From: Streptomyces roseofulvus
GTDB lineage: Bacteria; Actinomycetota; Actinomycetes; Streptomycetales; Streptomycetaceae
Reading direction: 5' to 3'
DNA: 64,000 bases
NCBI RefSeq assembly: GCF_039534915.1
Contig: NZ_BAAAWE010000001.1
Span: 744,001 to 808,000 of the forward strand
Shown: positions 50,977 to 58,511 of the stretch, in pieces
How the letters are laid out: each line of letters opens with the position of its first letter
How positions within the stretch are numbered: the first letter of the stretch is position 1
Program-made: the position numbers and the translations under genes
The notes under the pieces: generated by a model
Told to the model about the DNA's origin: nothing
Databases searched by the model: none
Seen by the model: only the letters and a program-made list of their open reading frames with translations

Positions 50977-52479
50977 TCAACGTCCGCTTGGCACCGCGCG
51001 GAAGCCCGTGCAGCCGAAGATCTTCCAGCCGGTCCTGTCGTCGCCGTCGGCCCGGTAGACGACCACCGTCCAGTCGCCGGCCTTCGACGTCACGGGCGGG
51101 CCGCCCGGGAAGTCCCGGGGGTAGACCAGCTTCCTCTCCGCGGCACCGACCCGGACGGGCCGGGAGGTGTGGCCGAATCCCTTCCCGCCGGGCGGCTTCA
51201 CGCCGGCGACCAGCCGGTACGTCTCGTCGCCGGTGAACGAGAAGCTGACGTCGACCGACGCGGCGCCGGAGAGGTAGGTGACCGAGGTCGAGGAGGTGGT
51301 GCCGGACGGGCCCGTCTCCGACTCCCGGTCGCAGTCCCCGGCACCGAGCCGCGCCTGCTTCGGATCCTTCGACAGCGTCCAGCGGACGTCGGACGCGGGC
51401 TCGGACGGGGCCGCGCCGTCGGCGTCCGGACCGGCGCCGGGGTCCGCGGTGCGCGAGGGCGCGGCCGCCGCGCCGCCCGGACCGCCGCTGTCGCTTCCCG
51501 TACTCCCCCGGTCCCACGCCTGCCAGGCGACCGTGCCCGCCGCTCCGGCCAGGGCCAGCACCAGCACCGCCGCGCCCCACCGGCTGCGGCGGACGGGCGC
51601 CGGAACCGTACCCCCGGTGCCCGGGTCCGGCCCCGGGTCGAGGCGGGTCGGCGGCAGGGGCGCGCCGCCCGCGCGGCGGCAGCGCTCGATCACCTCCGCC
51701 GTGTCCGGCCGGTCCGCCGGGTCCTTCGCCACGCAGGCACGGATCAGTGCGGCCAACTGCGGCTCTGCGACGCCGACTTGAGCGAGGTCGATGTCCTCGT
51801 GCACCGCCCGGTAGGAGACGGCTTCGGCGAGGCCGTCGCCGAACGGCGGCCGGCCCGTCAGCGCGTACGCCATGGTCGCGCCGAGGGCGAAGACGTCGGC
51901 GGGCGCGGACGTCTCGTTGCGGAGCAGCACCTCGGGGGCGGTGAAGCCGGGTGTCCCGGGCGCCGCGCCGGTCCTGGTCAGGGCCGTGTCGTCGGGGCCG
52001 CGCGCGATCCCGAAGTCGATGAGCCGGGGTCCGTCGGCGGCCAGGATGACGTTCTGCGGCTTGAGGTCCCGGTGGGTGATCCCGTACGCGTGCACGCCGG
52101 CGAGCGCCACCGCGAGCGCTTCGAACAGGGTGCGGGCGGCCGCCGGATCCAACGGTCCTTCCGCGCCGATCCGCTGACGGAGCGTCGGGCCCGGGATGTA
52201 CTCGGTGGCCAGCCAGTAGGGCGCCTCGTCCAGCGAGGCGTCCACCAGTTGCGCGGTGTGCGGACCGCGGACGGTGCGGACCGTGGCGACCTCCCGCCGG
52301 AACCGGGCGAGTGCCTCCGGGTGGCCGGTGATCTCGTCGCGGATCACCTTCAGCGCGACCAGATCGCCGCCCGGCGTGCGTGCCAGGTACACCTGCCCCA
52401 TGCCGCCCGCCCCGAGCCGGCCGAGGAGGAGGTGGTGGCCTATGTGCGCGGGGTCCTGACCAGGTCTCAGTGGGTCCAC
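50977..52479 (-). CDS. Serine/threonine protein kinase with extracellular sensor
   Basis: About 500 aa from a GTG at 52479. Hanks-type kinase at the N-terminus: LLGRLGAGGMGQVYLAR (P-loop), LVALKVIRDE (Lys), ITHRDLKPQNVILA (catalytic loop), LIDFGIARG (DFG), APEVLLRNE, and CVAKDPADRPDTAEVIERC. A single membrane segment follows (GAAVLVLALAGAAGTVAWQA, near residue 295). The extracellular C-terminal part (about 170 aa; CDRESETGPSG, SVDVSFSFTGDETY, GWKIFGCTGF) has two Cys and is family-unknown. PknB-like signalling; no PASTA domains. Likely responds to an extracellular cue. Confidence 0.92.
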   Translation of the reverse strand: MDPLRPGQDPAHIGHHLLLGRLGAGGMGQVYLARTPGGDLVALKVIRDEITGHPEALARFRREVATVRTVRGPHTAQLVDASLDEAPYWLATEYIPGPTLRQRIGAEGPLDPAAARTLFEALAVALAGVHAYGITHRDLKPQNVILAADGPRLIDFGIARGPDDTALTRTGAAPGTPGFTAPEVLLRNETSAPADVFALGATMAYALTGRPPFGDGLAEAVSYRAVHEDIDLAQVGVAEPQLAALIRACVAKDPADRPDTAEVIERCRRAGGAPLPPTRLDPGPDPGTGGTVPAPVRRSRWGAAVLVLALAGAAGTVAWQAWDRGSTGSDSGGPGGAAAAPSRTADPGAGPDADGAAPSEPASDVRWTLSKDPKQARLGAGDCDRESETGPSGTTSSTSVTYLSGAASVDVSFSFTGDETYRLVAGVKPPGGKGFGHTSRPVRVGAAERKLVYPRDFPGGPPVTSKAGDWTVVVYRADGDDRTGWKIFGCTGFRAVPSGR

Positions 52480-52576
52480 GCTGCCGTACTCTAGTGCGCT
52501 CGCCCCGGCGGACGGCGCGGCCCGGTCCGGCGTGATCCCCGCTGCGGGCGTGCGCGCGTCCGGTAGGTTGCCCGCC

Positions 52577-53125
52577 ATGACCGTACTGGGACCTGACACC
52601 TGGCCGCCCGCCCCGATAGCCACGGAGCGGCTCGTGCTCCGCGCCTCGGAGGCCCGCGACCGGGCCGGCTTCGTCGAGCTGTTCGCCTCGCCCGAGGTCG
52701 GCACGTACATCGGCGGCGCCCGGCCGCGCGACGAGCTCGAACGCGCGGTTCCCGAGGTGCCCGGGCGGCGCCCCGGCGCCTTCGTGGTGACGCTCGACGA
52801 CGCGATGATCGGGCTGGTCACGCTCGACCCGCGGGGCGCGGACCGGCGCGGGCACGTCCGTCCGGAGGGCGGGGAGACCGAGCTCGGCTACCTGTTCCTG
52901 CCGGCGGCGTGGGGGCACGGGTACGCCGCCGAGGCGTGCGCGGCGGCGCTCGACTGGTTCGCCGACGCGCTGCCCGGCGAACCGGTGGTGCTCTCCACGC
53001 AGAGCGCGAACGACCGCGCGATGCGGCTCGCGGCGAAGCTGGGCTTCACCGAGGTGGAGCGGTTCGAGGAGTTCGGCGCCGAGCAGTGGTTCGGCGTGCG
53101 GAACCCGGTCCCGCGGACGGTCTGA
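52577..53125 (+). CDS. GNAT-family N-acetyltransferase
   Basis: 182 aa. IATERLVLRASEARDRAGFVELF (start), GAFVVTLDDAMIGLVTLDPRG, ETELGYLFLPAAWGHGYAAEACAAALDWFA (strand 4 and acetyl-CoA loop), VVLSTQSANDRAMRLAAKLGFTEVERFEEFGAEQWFG. All GNAT landmarks present. ATG at 52577 without a strong ribosome site. Confidence 0.88.
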   Translation: MTVLGPDTWPPAPIATERLVLRASEARDRAGFVELFASPEVGTYIGGARPRDELERAVPEVPGRRPGAFVVTLDDAMIGLVTLDPRGADRRGHVRPEGGETELGYLFLPAAWGHGYAAEACAAALDWFADALPGEPVVLSTQSANDRAMRLAAKLGFTEVERFEEFGAEQWFGVRNPVPRTV

Positions 53126-53213
53126 GGAATCGGCCCGCGCCGTACAACCCCGGGCGCGGGCGGTGAGTCTCCCTTGGTGATCACGCCGTGATCGGACCCC
53201 CGAGGAGACCATC

Positions 53214-54383
53214 ATCACCGCCATACGCAAGACCCTCACCGCCACCGCCGTCGTCGGCGCCGTCCTGGCCGGCTCGGCCGCCTGCGGGACGGTCGAGCAG
53301 CTGTCGGCAGGGAAGAAGCTGGACCAGGCGTTCGAGAAGCTGGGGAGGGCGACGTCGCTCTCCTTCGAGCTCGACCTGGACGTCGACGCGCGGACGCTCA
53401 AGGAGATGGACGCGGCGTCGGACCCGGAGCCCGGCGAGGAGATCCCGGACGAGGCCGCCGAGCTGATCAGCGGCGCGAAGATCAGCGTCACGGTGGAGTC
53501 GAGGAAGCCGCTCGGCGAGTCCGGCGAGGAGGACTTCGTCGGGACGGCGATGAAGGTGAGCACCCAGGACGGCGACCTCTTCGAGTACCGGGTCGTCGGC
53601 GACCGCACGTACCTGCGGGCCGACGTCCGGAAGATCAGCACGACCATGAGCGTGCCCATGCCGTCCGCCGACGAACTGCCGCCGGAGGCCGGCGCCTTCA
53701 AGAAGGCGCTGGAGGGCGAGTGGGTCATGTTCGACACCGAGGAGATGGAGAAGGCCGCCCAGGAGTCGGCGGCGGCGCCCGGCGGTGGAGGGGCGGGGGC
53801 CGGCGAGCCGTCGCCCGCGCCCACGCTGGACGCCGAGACCCAGCAGAAGCTGCTGCGCGCCCTGCGCGAGGTCGTCGCCCGTGACGTCGACTTCGCGACG
53901 GCCGGCGGCGAGGACGGCACCGAGCGGATCTCGGCCACGGCGCCGTTCCGCACGCTGGTCACCGACCTCTTCGCCAAGATCCGTCCGCTCTCCCGGGAGC
54001 TTCCGCCCGGCGTCGAGCTGCCGTCGGACGGCGACCTGAAGGACGCCCCGGACAGCAAGGTCACGGCCGACTTCACGCTCAGGAACGGCGAGCTGAAGGA
54101 GGTGTACGTCGACCTCGCGCCGCTGGCCGAGGGCACGAAGGTCGAGAAGCTCGGCCTCGTGCTGAAGCTGAACGCCGGGGTCACGCCGGTCGCGCCCGCC
54201 GGCGCCACCGAGCTGAACGTCGACGAGATCATGGGCGGCTTCGCCGGCGCGATGATGCCGGCCGACGAGGAGTTCGACGAGGGGTTCGAAGGGGAGTTCG
54301 CGGAGGGCCTCGGCGACGAGCCCGGCGAGGGCGAGCCGGGCATCGACGTCGAGGGGCTCGACGCCGTCGAGCAGGAGTCGTAG
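53214..54383 (+). CDS. Lipoprotein with apparent ATC start codon
   Basis: About 389 aa. Signal peptide and lipobox are clear in the frame: (M)TAIRKTLTATAVVGAVLAG then SAAC, lipid attachment at Cys 24. The mature part is acidic (SLSFELDLDVDARTL; SVTVESRKPLG; EFDEGFEGEFAEGLGDE at the C-terminus), resembling LppX/LprG-like cell-envelope lipoproteins. The frame has a stop at 53178 and no ATG, GTG or TTG before the lipobox. Two ATC codons (53211, 53214) follow GGAG by three and six bases, and ATC 53214 lies exactly where an ATG is expected. The next ATG (53406) is inside the mature part. Either the start is ATC or the base is a mutation or error. Confidence 0.78.
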   Translation: MTAIRKTLTATAVVGAVLAGSAACGTVEQLSAGKKLDQAFEKLGRATSLSFELDLDVDARTLKEMDAASDPEPGEEIPDEAAELISGAKISVTVESRKPLGESGEEDFVGTAMKVSTQDGDLFEYRVVGDRTYLRADVRKISTTMSVPMPSADELPPEAGAFKKALEGEWVMFDTEEMEKAAQESAAAPGGGGAGAGEPSPAPTLDAETQQKLLRALREVVARDVDFATAGGEDGTERISATAPFRTLVTDLFAKIRPLSRELPPGVELPSDGDLKDAPDSKVTADFTLRNGELKEVYVDLAPLAEGTKVEKLGLVLKLNAGVTPVAPAGATELNVDEIMGGFAGAMMPADEEFDEGFEGEFAEGLGDEPGEGEPGIDVEGLDAVEQES

Positions 54384-54450
54384 ACCGCCCGTCGGCCGGC
54401 CGCGCGAAAACGAGGTGCCCGCGGACGGGCCACCCGTTAACGTCTCCCGC

Positions 54451-54501
54451 ATGAAGCCCGCAGCTGTGACGACGACGCCGGAGAGTGTCCCGGCGCGCTG
54501 A
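54451..54501 (+). CDS. Threonine-rich leader peptide (attenuator)
   Basis: 17 codons: MKPAAVTTTPESVPAR and TGA. It has three consecutive ACG threonine codons at 54469-54477 and lies just ahead of a GC hairpin that precedes the ThrRS gene. Translation of this peptide would sense charged tRNA-Thr. No ribosome site is visible, so it may be on a leaderless transcript. Confidence 0.65.
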   Translation: MKPAAVTTTPESVPAR

Positions 54502-54516
54502 CCGTTGTCTCAGTCC

Positions 54517-54547
54517 GAAGCCCCGGGGCGAGTTGCCCCGGGGCTTC
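54517..54547 (+). terminator. Attenuator terminator hairpin of ThrRS gene
   Basis: Perfect 13-base arms (54517-54529 and 54535-54547; GAAGCCCCGGGGC and its complement) around loop GAGTT, 15 bases after the leader peptide stop. A competing helix can form between TCCCGG (54488-54493) and CCGGGG (54523-54528). A protector hairpin pairs CGCCGG (54476-54481) with CCGGCG (54490-54495). No T-run follows, as usual for high-GC genomes. Confidence 0.7.
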
Positions 54548-54587
54548 GCGCTGCGGTCACTCGCCCGACGACCGCGAGGAGACCGCC

Positions 54588-55841
54588 ATGCACGACCACG
54601 CGCACGACCCCCTGCAGCACCCACGCCACGACCACCGCAAGCTCGGCCGCGAACTCGGCCTGTTCGACACCGACCCGCTGATCGGCGCGGGACTGCCGTA
54701 CTGGCTGCCGGACGGCGCCGCCGTCCGGCACGCCCTGGAGGAGTACATCCGCGACGCCGAACGGCGGGCCGGATACCGGCACGTGTACTCGCCCGTGCTG
54801 GGCAAACGGGAGCTGTACGAGATCTCGGGACACTGGGCGCACTACAGCGACGACATGTTCCCGCCGATGGACCTCGGCGGGGAGCAGGTCGTGCTGCGGC
54901 CCAGCCTGTGCCCCCACCACGCCCTCATCTACCGCTCCCGGGCGCGCAGTTACCGTGAGATGCCGTTGCGGATGGCCGAGCTGGGGGGCATGTACCGCTC
55001 CGAACTCTCGGGTGTGCTGGGCGGGTTGACCAGGGTGCGGGCCATCCAGCTCAACGACGCGCACATCTTCTGCACCCTGGAGCAGGTCGCGGAGGAGGCG
55101 CGGGCCGCGCTGGGGATGATCCGGAGGGCGTACGAGGCACTGGGCGTCGTCCCGGCCCGGTACCGGCTCTCCCTGCCGGGCCCGGGCGGCAAGTACGTCG
55201 ACGCGCCCGACCTGTGGCGGCGGTCGACCGCCCTGCTGACCGAGGCGCTGGACCGGTCCGGGCTGCCCTACGAGGCGGCCGAGGGCGAGGCCGCGTTCTA
55301 CGGGCCCAAGATCGACGTGCAGGTGCGGGACGGCGCCGGCCGGGAGTCCACCCTCTCCACCGTCCAGGTCGACTTCCACCAGCCCGAGCGGTTCGACCTG
55401 CGCTACGTCGGCGCGGACGGCGCCCGGCACCGTCCGGTCATGGTCCACCGCAGCATCGTCGGCAGCGTGGAACGGGCCGTCGCCCACCTCGTCGAGCGGC
55501 ACGGCGGCGCCTTCCCCGCCTGGCTCGCCCCCACCCAGCTGGCGATCCTCCCGGTCTCCGACACCGAGGTCCCGGCCGCCGACGCGCTCGCCGACCGCTG
55601 CACCGCCCTCGGGCTGCGCGCCGAGGTCGCGCCCCCGGACCGCGGCAGCCTCGGCGCCCGCGTCCGCGCGGCCCGCCTGGTCCCGTACCAGGCCGTGCTC
55701 GGCGCCAGGGAGACCGCGGAGGACCGCCTCGCGCTCCGCCTCCGGGACGGCCGGCGCCCTGGCTCGCTGCCGGTGGACGAGGCGCTGGACCGGATCGGCG
55801 TGCTGGTCCGCGCCCACAGCACCGCGCTGTGGGACGACTGA
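54588..55841 (+). CDS. Short threonyl-tRNA synthetase lacking TGS and editing domains
   Basis: 417 aa, against about 650 for the housekeeping ThrRS. The N-terminus [13 protein letters not shown] is where the catalytic core starts in long enzymes; the TGS and N2 editing domains are absent. Class II motifs: [21 protein letters not shown] (motif 1 region), [24 protein letters not shown] (motif 2), [26 protein letters not shown] (motif 3). The three zinc ligands are present: C108 (SLCPHH), H159 (DAHIFC) and H287 (MVHRS). The C-terminal anticodon-binding domain is complete ([22 protein letters not shown]). Charges tRNA-Thr without its own editing. GAGGAG ribosome site before ATG. Possible inducible or resistance copy. 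Confidence 0.9.
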   Translation: MHDHAHDPLQHPRHDHRKLGRELGLFDTDPLIGAGLPYWLPDGAAVRHALEEYIRDAERRAGYRHVYSPVLGKRELYEISGHWAHYSDDMFPPMDLGGEQVVLRPSLCPHHALIYRSRARSYREMPLRMAELGGMYRSELSGVLGGLTRVRAIQLNDAHIFCTLEQVAEEARAALGMIRRAYEALGVVPARYRLSLPGPGGKYVDAPDLWRRSTALLTEALDRSGLPYEAAEGEAAFYGPKIDVQVRDGAGRESTLSTVQVDFHQPERFDLRYVGADGARHRPVMVHRSIVGSVERAVAHLVERHGGAFPAWLAPTQLAILPVSDTEVPAADALADRCTALGLRAEVAPPDRGSLGARVRAARLVPYQAVLGARETAEDRLALRLRDGRRPGSLPVDEALDRIGVLVRAHSTALWDD

Positions 55842-56044
55842 CCGCCCCTGTCGGTACGCAGAGGCATTCCGCCCGGCACGTCGGGCGGGATGCGCGGAAG
55901 CGTTCGCCGCGGGGGCCGGGCGGGACGGGCCGGGCCGGGCGGGTCGGTCGGTCGGTCGGTCGGTCGGTCGGTCGGTCGGTCGGTCGGTCGGTCGGTCGGA
56001 AAACGGTTCGCCGGGGGCGGGGCGGCGGTGTCAGGCTGCGACGC
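55842..56044. other. Intergenic region with GGTC microsatellite
   Basis: 203 bases without a gene. It contains the long GGTC repeat at 55942-55999 and the start region of the DUF4291 gene. The antisense frame of the repeat (TDRP repeats) is a translation artefact. Confidence 0.6.
55942..55999. repeat. GGTC tetranucleotide repeat, about 14.5 copies
   Basis: An uninterrupted run of the 4-base unit GGTC covering 58 bases, 45 bases upstream of the DUF4291 ATG. Copy number could vary by slippage and change promoter spacing. Long simple repeats are rare in Streptomyces coding-rich DNA. Confidence 0.92.
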
Positions 56045-56608
56045 ATGGCATCCCCGTACGAGATCCGTGCCGATTTCGACGCCGACACGATCGTCGTCTA
56101 TCAGGCGTACGCGCCCGCCGTCGCCGACGCGGCGCTGCGGGCCGGGCGGTTCGTGGCGCCGTTCTCGTTCCACCGGATGACCTGGATCAAGCCGTCCTTC
56201 CTGTGGCTCATGCACCGCAGCAACTGGGCCAGGAAGCCGGGGCAGGAGCGGATCCTGGCCGTGCGGATCACCCGGCGGGGGTGGGAGGAGGCGTTGTCCC
56301 GGGCGGTGCTCACGACCGCGGACCCGGCCGCCGTGGCGCGGGCGGCCGTGCACGTCCAGTGGGATCCTGAGCGTTCGCTGCGCGGGGCGGCGCTGAACCA
56401 GTACAGCATCCAGGTCGGGCTCGGGCGCACGGTGATCCGGGAGTTCGCCGAGGACTGGATCGTCGGCCTCACCGACCTCACTCCGCGGGTCCGGAAGGCC
56501 GCGGCCCTGATGCAGGGCGGGCAGGCGGCCAAGGCCCGGCGACTGCTTCCCCCGGAGCGCGTCTATCCGCTGCCGCGGGCCCTGGAGGGCCTCGCCCTTC
56601 CCCGGTAG
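56045..56608 (+). CDS. DUF4291 family protein
   Basis: 187 aa. [28 protein letters not shown] (N-terminus), [38 protein letters not shown] (the family's most conserved block, about residues 38-75), [39 protein letters not shown]. Complete. Function unknown but broadly conserved in bacteria and fungi; soluble. ATG at 56045 close to a GGTC repeat that may affect its expression. Confidence 0.92.
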   Translation: MASPYEIRADFDADTIVVYQAYAPAVADAALRAGRFVAPFSFHRMTWIKPSFLWLMHRSNWARKPGQERILAVRITRRGWEEALSRAVLTTADPAAVARAAVHVQWDPERSLRGAALNQYSIQVGLGRTVIREFAEDWIVGLTDLTPRVRKAAALMQGGQAAKARRLLPPERVYPLPRALEGLALPR

Positions 56609-56646
56609 CCGGTGGGCGACGCCGGTGGGTGGGTAGGGTCGGCCGG

Positions 56647-57240
56647 ATGACTCTCACTTCGGAGCTGCTGGACCGCGCCCTGACCGCGTCCACCGATCCG
56701 CCGCTGCGCCCCCTTCCCCTCGAAGTGGCGCTGCTCCTGCGCGAGTTGGCGGCACCGCCGCGCCTGGCGGCGCATCTGCGGGCCGTGCACGACGTCGCCG
56801 TCGAGCTGGTGGACTGGGTACGGGCGCGGCACCCGGGGCTGGCGTTCGACCGGGAGGCGGTGCTCTTCGGGGCGGCCACGCACGACGTGGGGAAGGTGCT
56901 GCACCCCGAGGAACTCGCGGGGCCCGGGTCCGCGCACGAGGCCGCCGGGCGGGAGCTGTTGCTGCGGCGCGGTGTCGGGGCGGATCGGGCGCGGTTCGCC
57001 GCCACCCATGCCGGCGGGGAGGAGCCGGGCGCCACCGTCGAGGACCTGCTCGTCGCCGTGGCCGACAAGGTCTGGAAGGACAAGCGGGTGGCCGGGCTCG
57101 AGGACCGGCTGGTGCGCGCGCTGGCTGAGGGCGCGGGGCGGGAGCCGTGGGAGGAGTTCCTGGCGCTCGACGAGCTGCTGGCCCGGCTGGGGGCGGACGC
57201 GGGACACCGGCTGGCCTTCCAGGCGGCCTTCCCCGTCTGA
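56647..57240 (+). CDS. HD-domain phosphohydrolase-like protein
   Basis: 197 aa. AHLRAVHDVAVELVDWV (first His), VLFGAATHDVGKVLH (the HD pair), GRELLLRRGVGADRARFAATHAG, VEDLLVAVADKVWKD (late Asp) form the HD metal site. The size fits single-domain HD hydrolases acting on nucleotides. ATG at 56647, 39 bases after the DUF4291 gene in the same direction, so possibly linked. Substrate unknown. Confidence 0.82.
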   Translation: MTLTSELLDRALTASTDPPLRPLPLEVALLLRELAAPPRLAAHLRAVHDVAVELVDWVRARHPGLAFDREAVLFGAATHDVGKVLHPEELAGPGSAHEAAGRELLLRRGVGADRARFAATHAGGEEPGATVEDLLVAVADKVWKDKRVAGLEDRLVRALAEGAGREPWEEFLALDELLARLGADAGHRLAFQAAFPV

Positions 57241-57357
57241 CGGTCCGTCCGGCGACACCCGCCGGCGGGCGGAGGGGGCGCTTCCGGACTCGGTCGATTG
57301 TCAGTGGCGGGTGAGACGGTAGGAACATCAAGTCGGCAGAAAGACGGGGAGTTCGCC

Positions 57358-58398
57358 GTGTCCGTTTCCCAGAACTACATCAATCACGTCGCTCTCGTCC
57401 TGGACGCGAGTTCGTCCATGTCGCACCTGCGGAGCAAGGTCGTCGAGGTGGCGGACCAGCAGATCGCGTACCTCGCCCGCCGCTCGCGGGAGCTGGACCA
57501 GGAGACCCGGGTCACCGTGTACGTGTTCGCGGACAAGGTGCAGTGCGTCATCTACGACAAGGACGTGCTGCGGATGCCGTCCCTGAAGCAGCTGTACAAG
57601 GTCGGGGGCATGACGGCGCTGCTGGCGGCGGCGCTGAAGTCGCAGCGGGAGCTGGCGCAGACCGCGCAGCTGTACGGCGACCACAGCTTCCTGACGTTCG
57701 TCCTGACGGACGGGCAGGAGAACGCCAGCCACCGCTGCCCGGACGCGCCGAGCAAGCAGCCGCGCGCGCTGGTGGCGGCCGTGGCCGAGATGATCGAGAA
57801 GCAGGACGACAACTGGACGCTGGCCGTCCTGGTGCCGGACCAGATGGGCCGCCGCGAGGCCATGAACTGCGGCTTCCCGAAGGACAACGTCGCCGTCTGG
57901 GACGCCACGAGCACCCAGGGCCTGGAGGAGGCCGGACAGGTCATCCAGCAGGCGACCGAGAAGTTCATGGTGGGCCGCACCAAGGGCATCCGCGGGTCGC
58001 GGGCGGTGTTCTCCGTGGGGGCGGAGGCGGTGAACCAGAAGACCATCGCGGCGGCCGGCCTCACCCCGATCGACGCGTCCGGGTACGAGCTGATCCCGGT
58101 GGCGCGCGACGTGGCGATCCGCGACTGGGTGACCGAGTCCGGGCACACGTACAAGACCGGCTGCGCGTTCTACCAGCTGAGCAAGGCGGAGAAGATCCAG
58201 GCGCGGAAGCGGATCGCCGTGCTGGAGAAGAAGACCGACCGTGTCTACACGGGCCCGGAGGCGCGGGCCCTGCTCGGCCTCCCCGACGAGGAGGTGCGCG
58301 TCAAGCCGGACCAGAACGCCGAGTTCACCATCTTCGTGCAGAGCACCAGCGTCAACCGCAAGCTCGTCCCGAACACGCGGCTGCTGCTGATGCACTGA
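57358..58398 (+). CDS. VWA-domain protein
   Basis: 346 aa from GTG 57358, with GGGGAG upstream. An N-terminal von Willebrand factor A domain: HVALVLDASSSMSHLRSKVVEVADQQIAYL (MIDAS DxSxS, residues about 15-19), VGGMTALLAAALKSQREL (Thr), FVLTDGQENASH (Asp). The C-terminal 150 residues (VAIRDWVTESGHTYKTGCAFYQLSKAEKIQARKRIAVLEKKTDRVYTG) are a helical appendage typical of this Streptomyces family. Cytoplasmic. Converges with the HtpG/TPR operon; a strong hairpin separates them. Role unknown; MIDAS predicts metal-dependent partner binding. Confidence 0.85.
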   Translation: MSVSQNYINHVALVLDASSSMSHLRSKVVEVADQQIAYLARRSRELDQETRVTVYVFADKVQCVIYDKDVLRMPSLKQLYKVGGMTALLAAALKSQRELAQTAQLYGDHSFLTFVLTDGQENASHRCPDAPSKQPRALVAAVAEMIEKQDDNWTLAVLVPDQMGRREAMNCGFPKDNVAVWDATSTQGLEEAGQVIQQATEKFMVGRTKGIRGSRAVFSVGAEAVNQKTIAAAGLTPIDASGYELIPVARDVAIRDWVTESGHTYKTGCAFYQLSKAEKIQARKRIAVLEKKTDRVYTGPEARALLGLPDEEVRVKPDQNAEFTIFVQSTSVNRKLVPNTRLLLMH

Positions 58399-58459
58399 CC
58401 GCACCACGGGCGCGGGACAGGCGTCGGCGCGCTGACGTCCCGCCCGTGCCGTGGCACGC

Positions 58460-58506
58460 GGAGGGGGCGGGCCCCCGGCCGGTCGGGCCGGGGGCCCGCC
58501 CCCTCC
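58460..58506. terminator. Bidirectional terminator hairpin between VWA and TPR genes
   Basis: 21-base perfect arms (58460-58480 and 58486-58506; GGAGGGGGCGGGCCCCCGGCC and its complement) with a 5-base loop, between two converging genes. It ends six bases before the stop of the TPR gene. Confidence 0.85.
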
Positions 58507-58511
58507 GTCCG

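Noticed and set aside
46183..52479. A biosynthetic gene cluster around the exporter and kinase
   Set aside because: No PKS, NRPS, terpene, lanthipeptide or other core enzymes in the window.
53188..53466. GTG-started frame overlapping the lipoprotein start
   Set aside because: Pro/Ser/Arg-rich and in another frame; does not include the lipobox and has no protein character.
49481..54433. A 1650-codon minus frame spanning exporter, kinase and lipoprotein regions
   Set aside because: Only the first 463 codons from ATG 50872 encode the MFS protein; upstream sequence is antisense to the lipoprotein and out of frame with the kinase.
55400..56353. Minus frames with TDRP/PTDR repeats
   Set aside because: Direct translation of the GGTC microsatellite in the antisense of ThrRS and DUF4291 genes.
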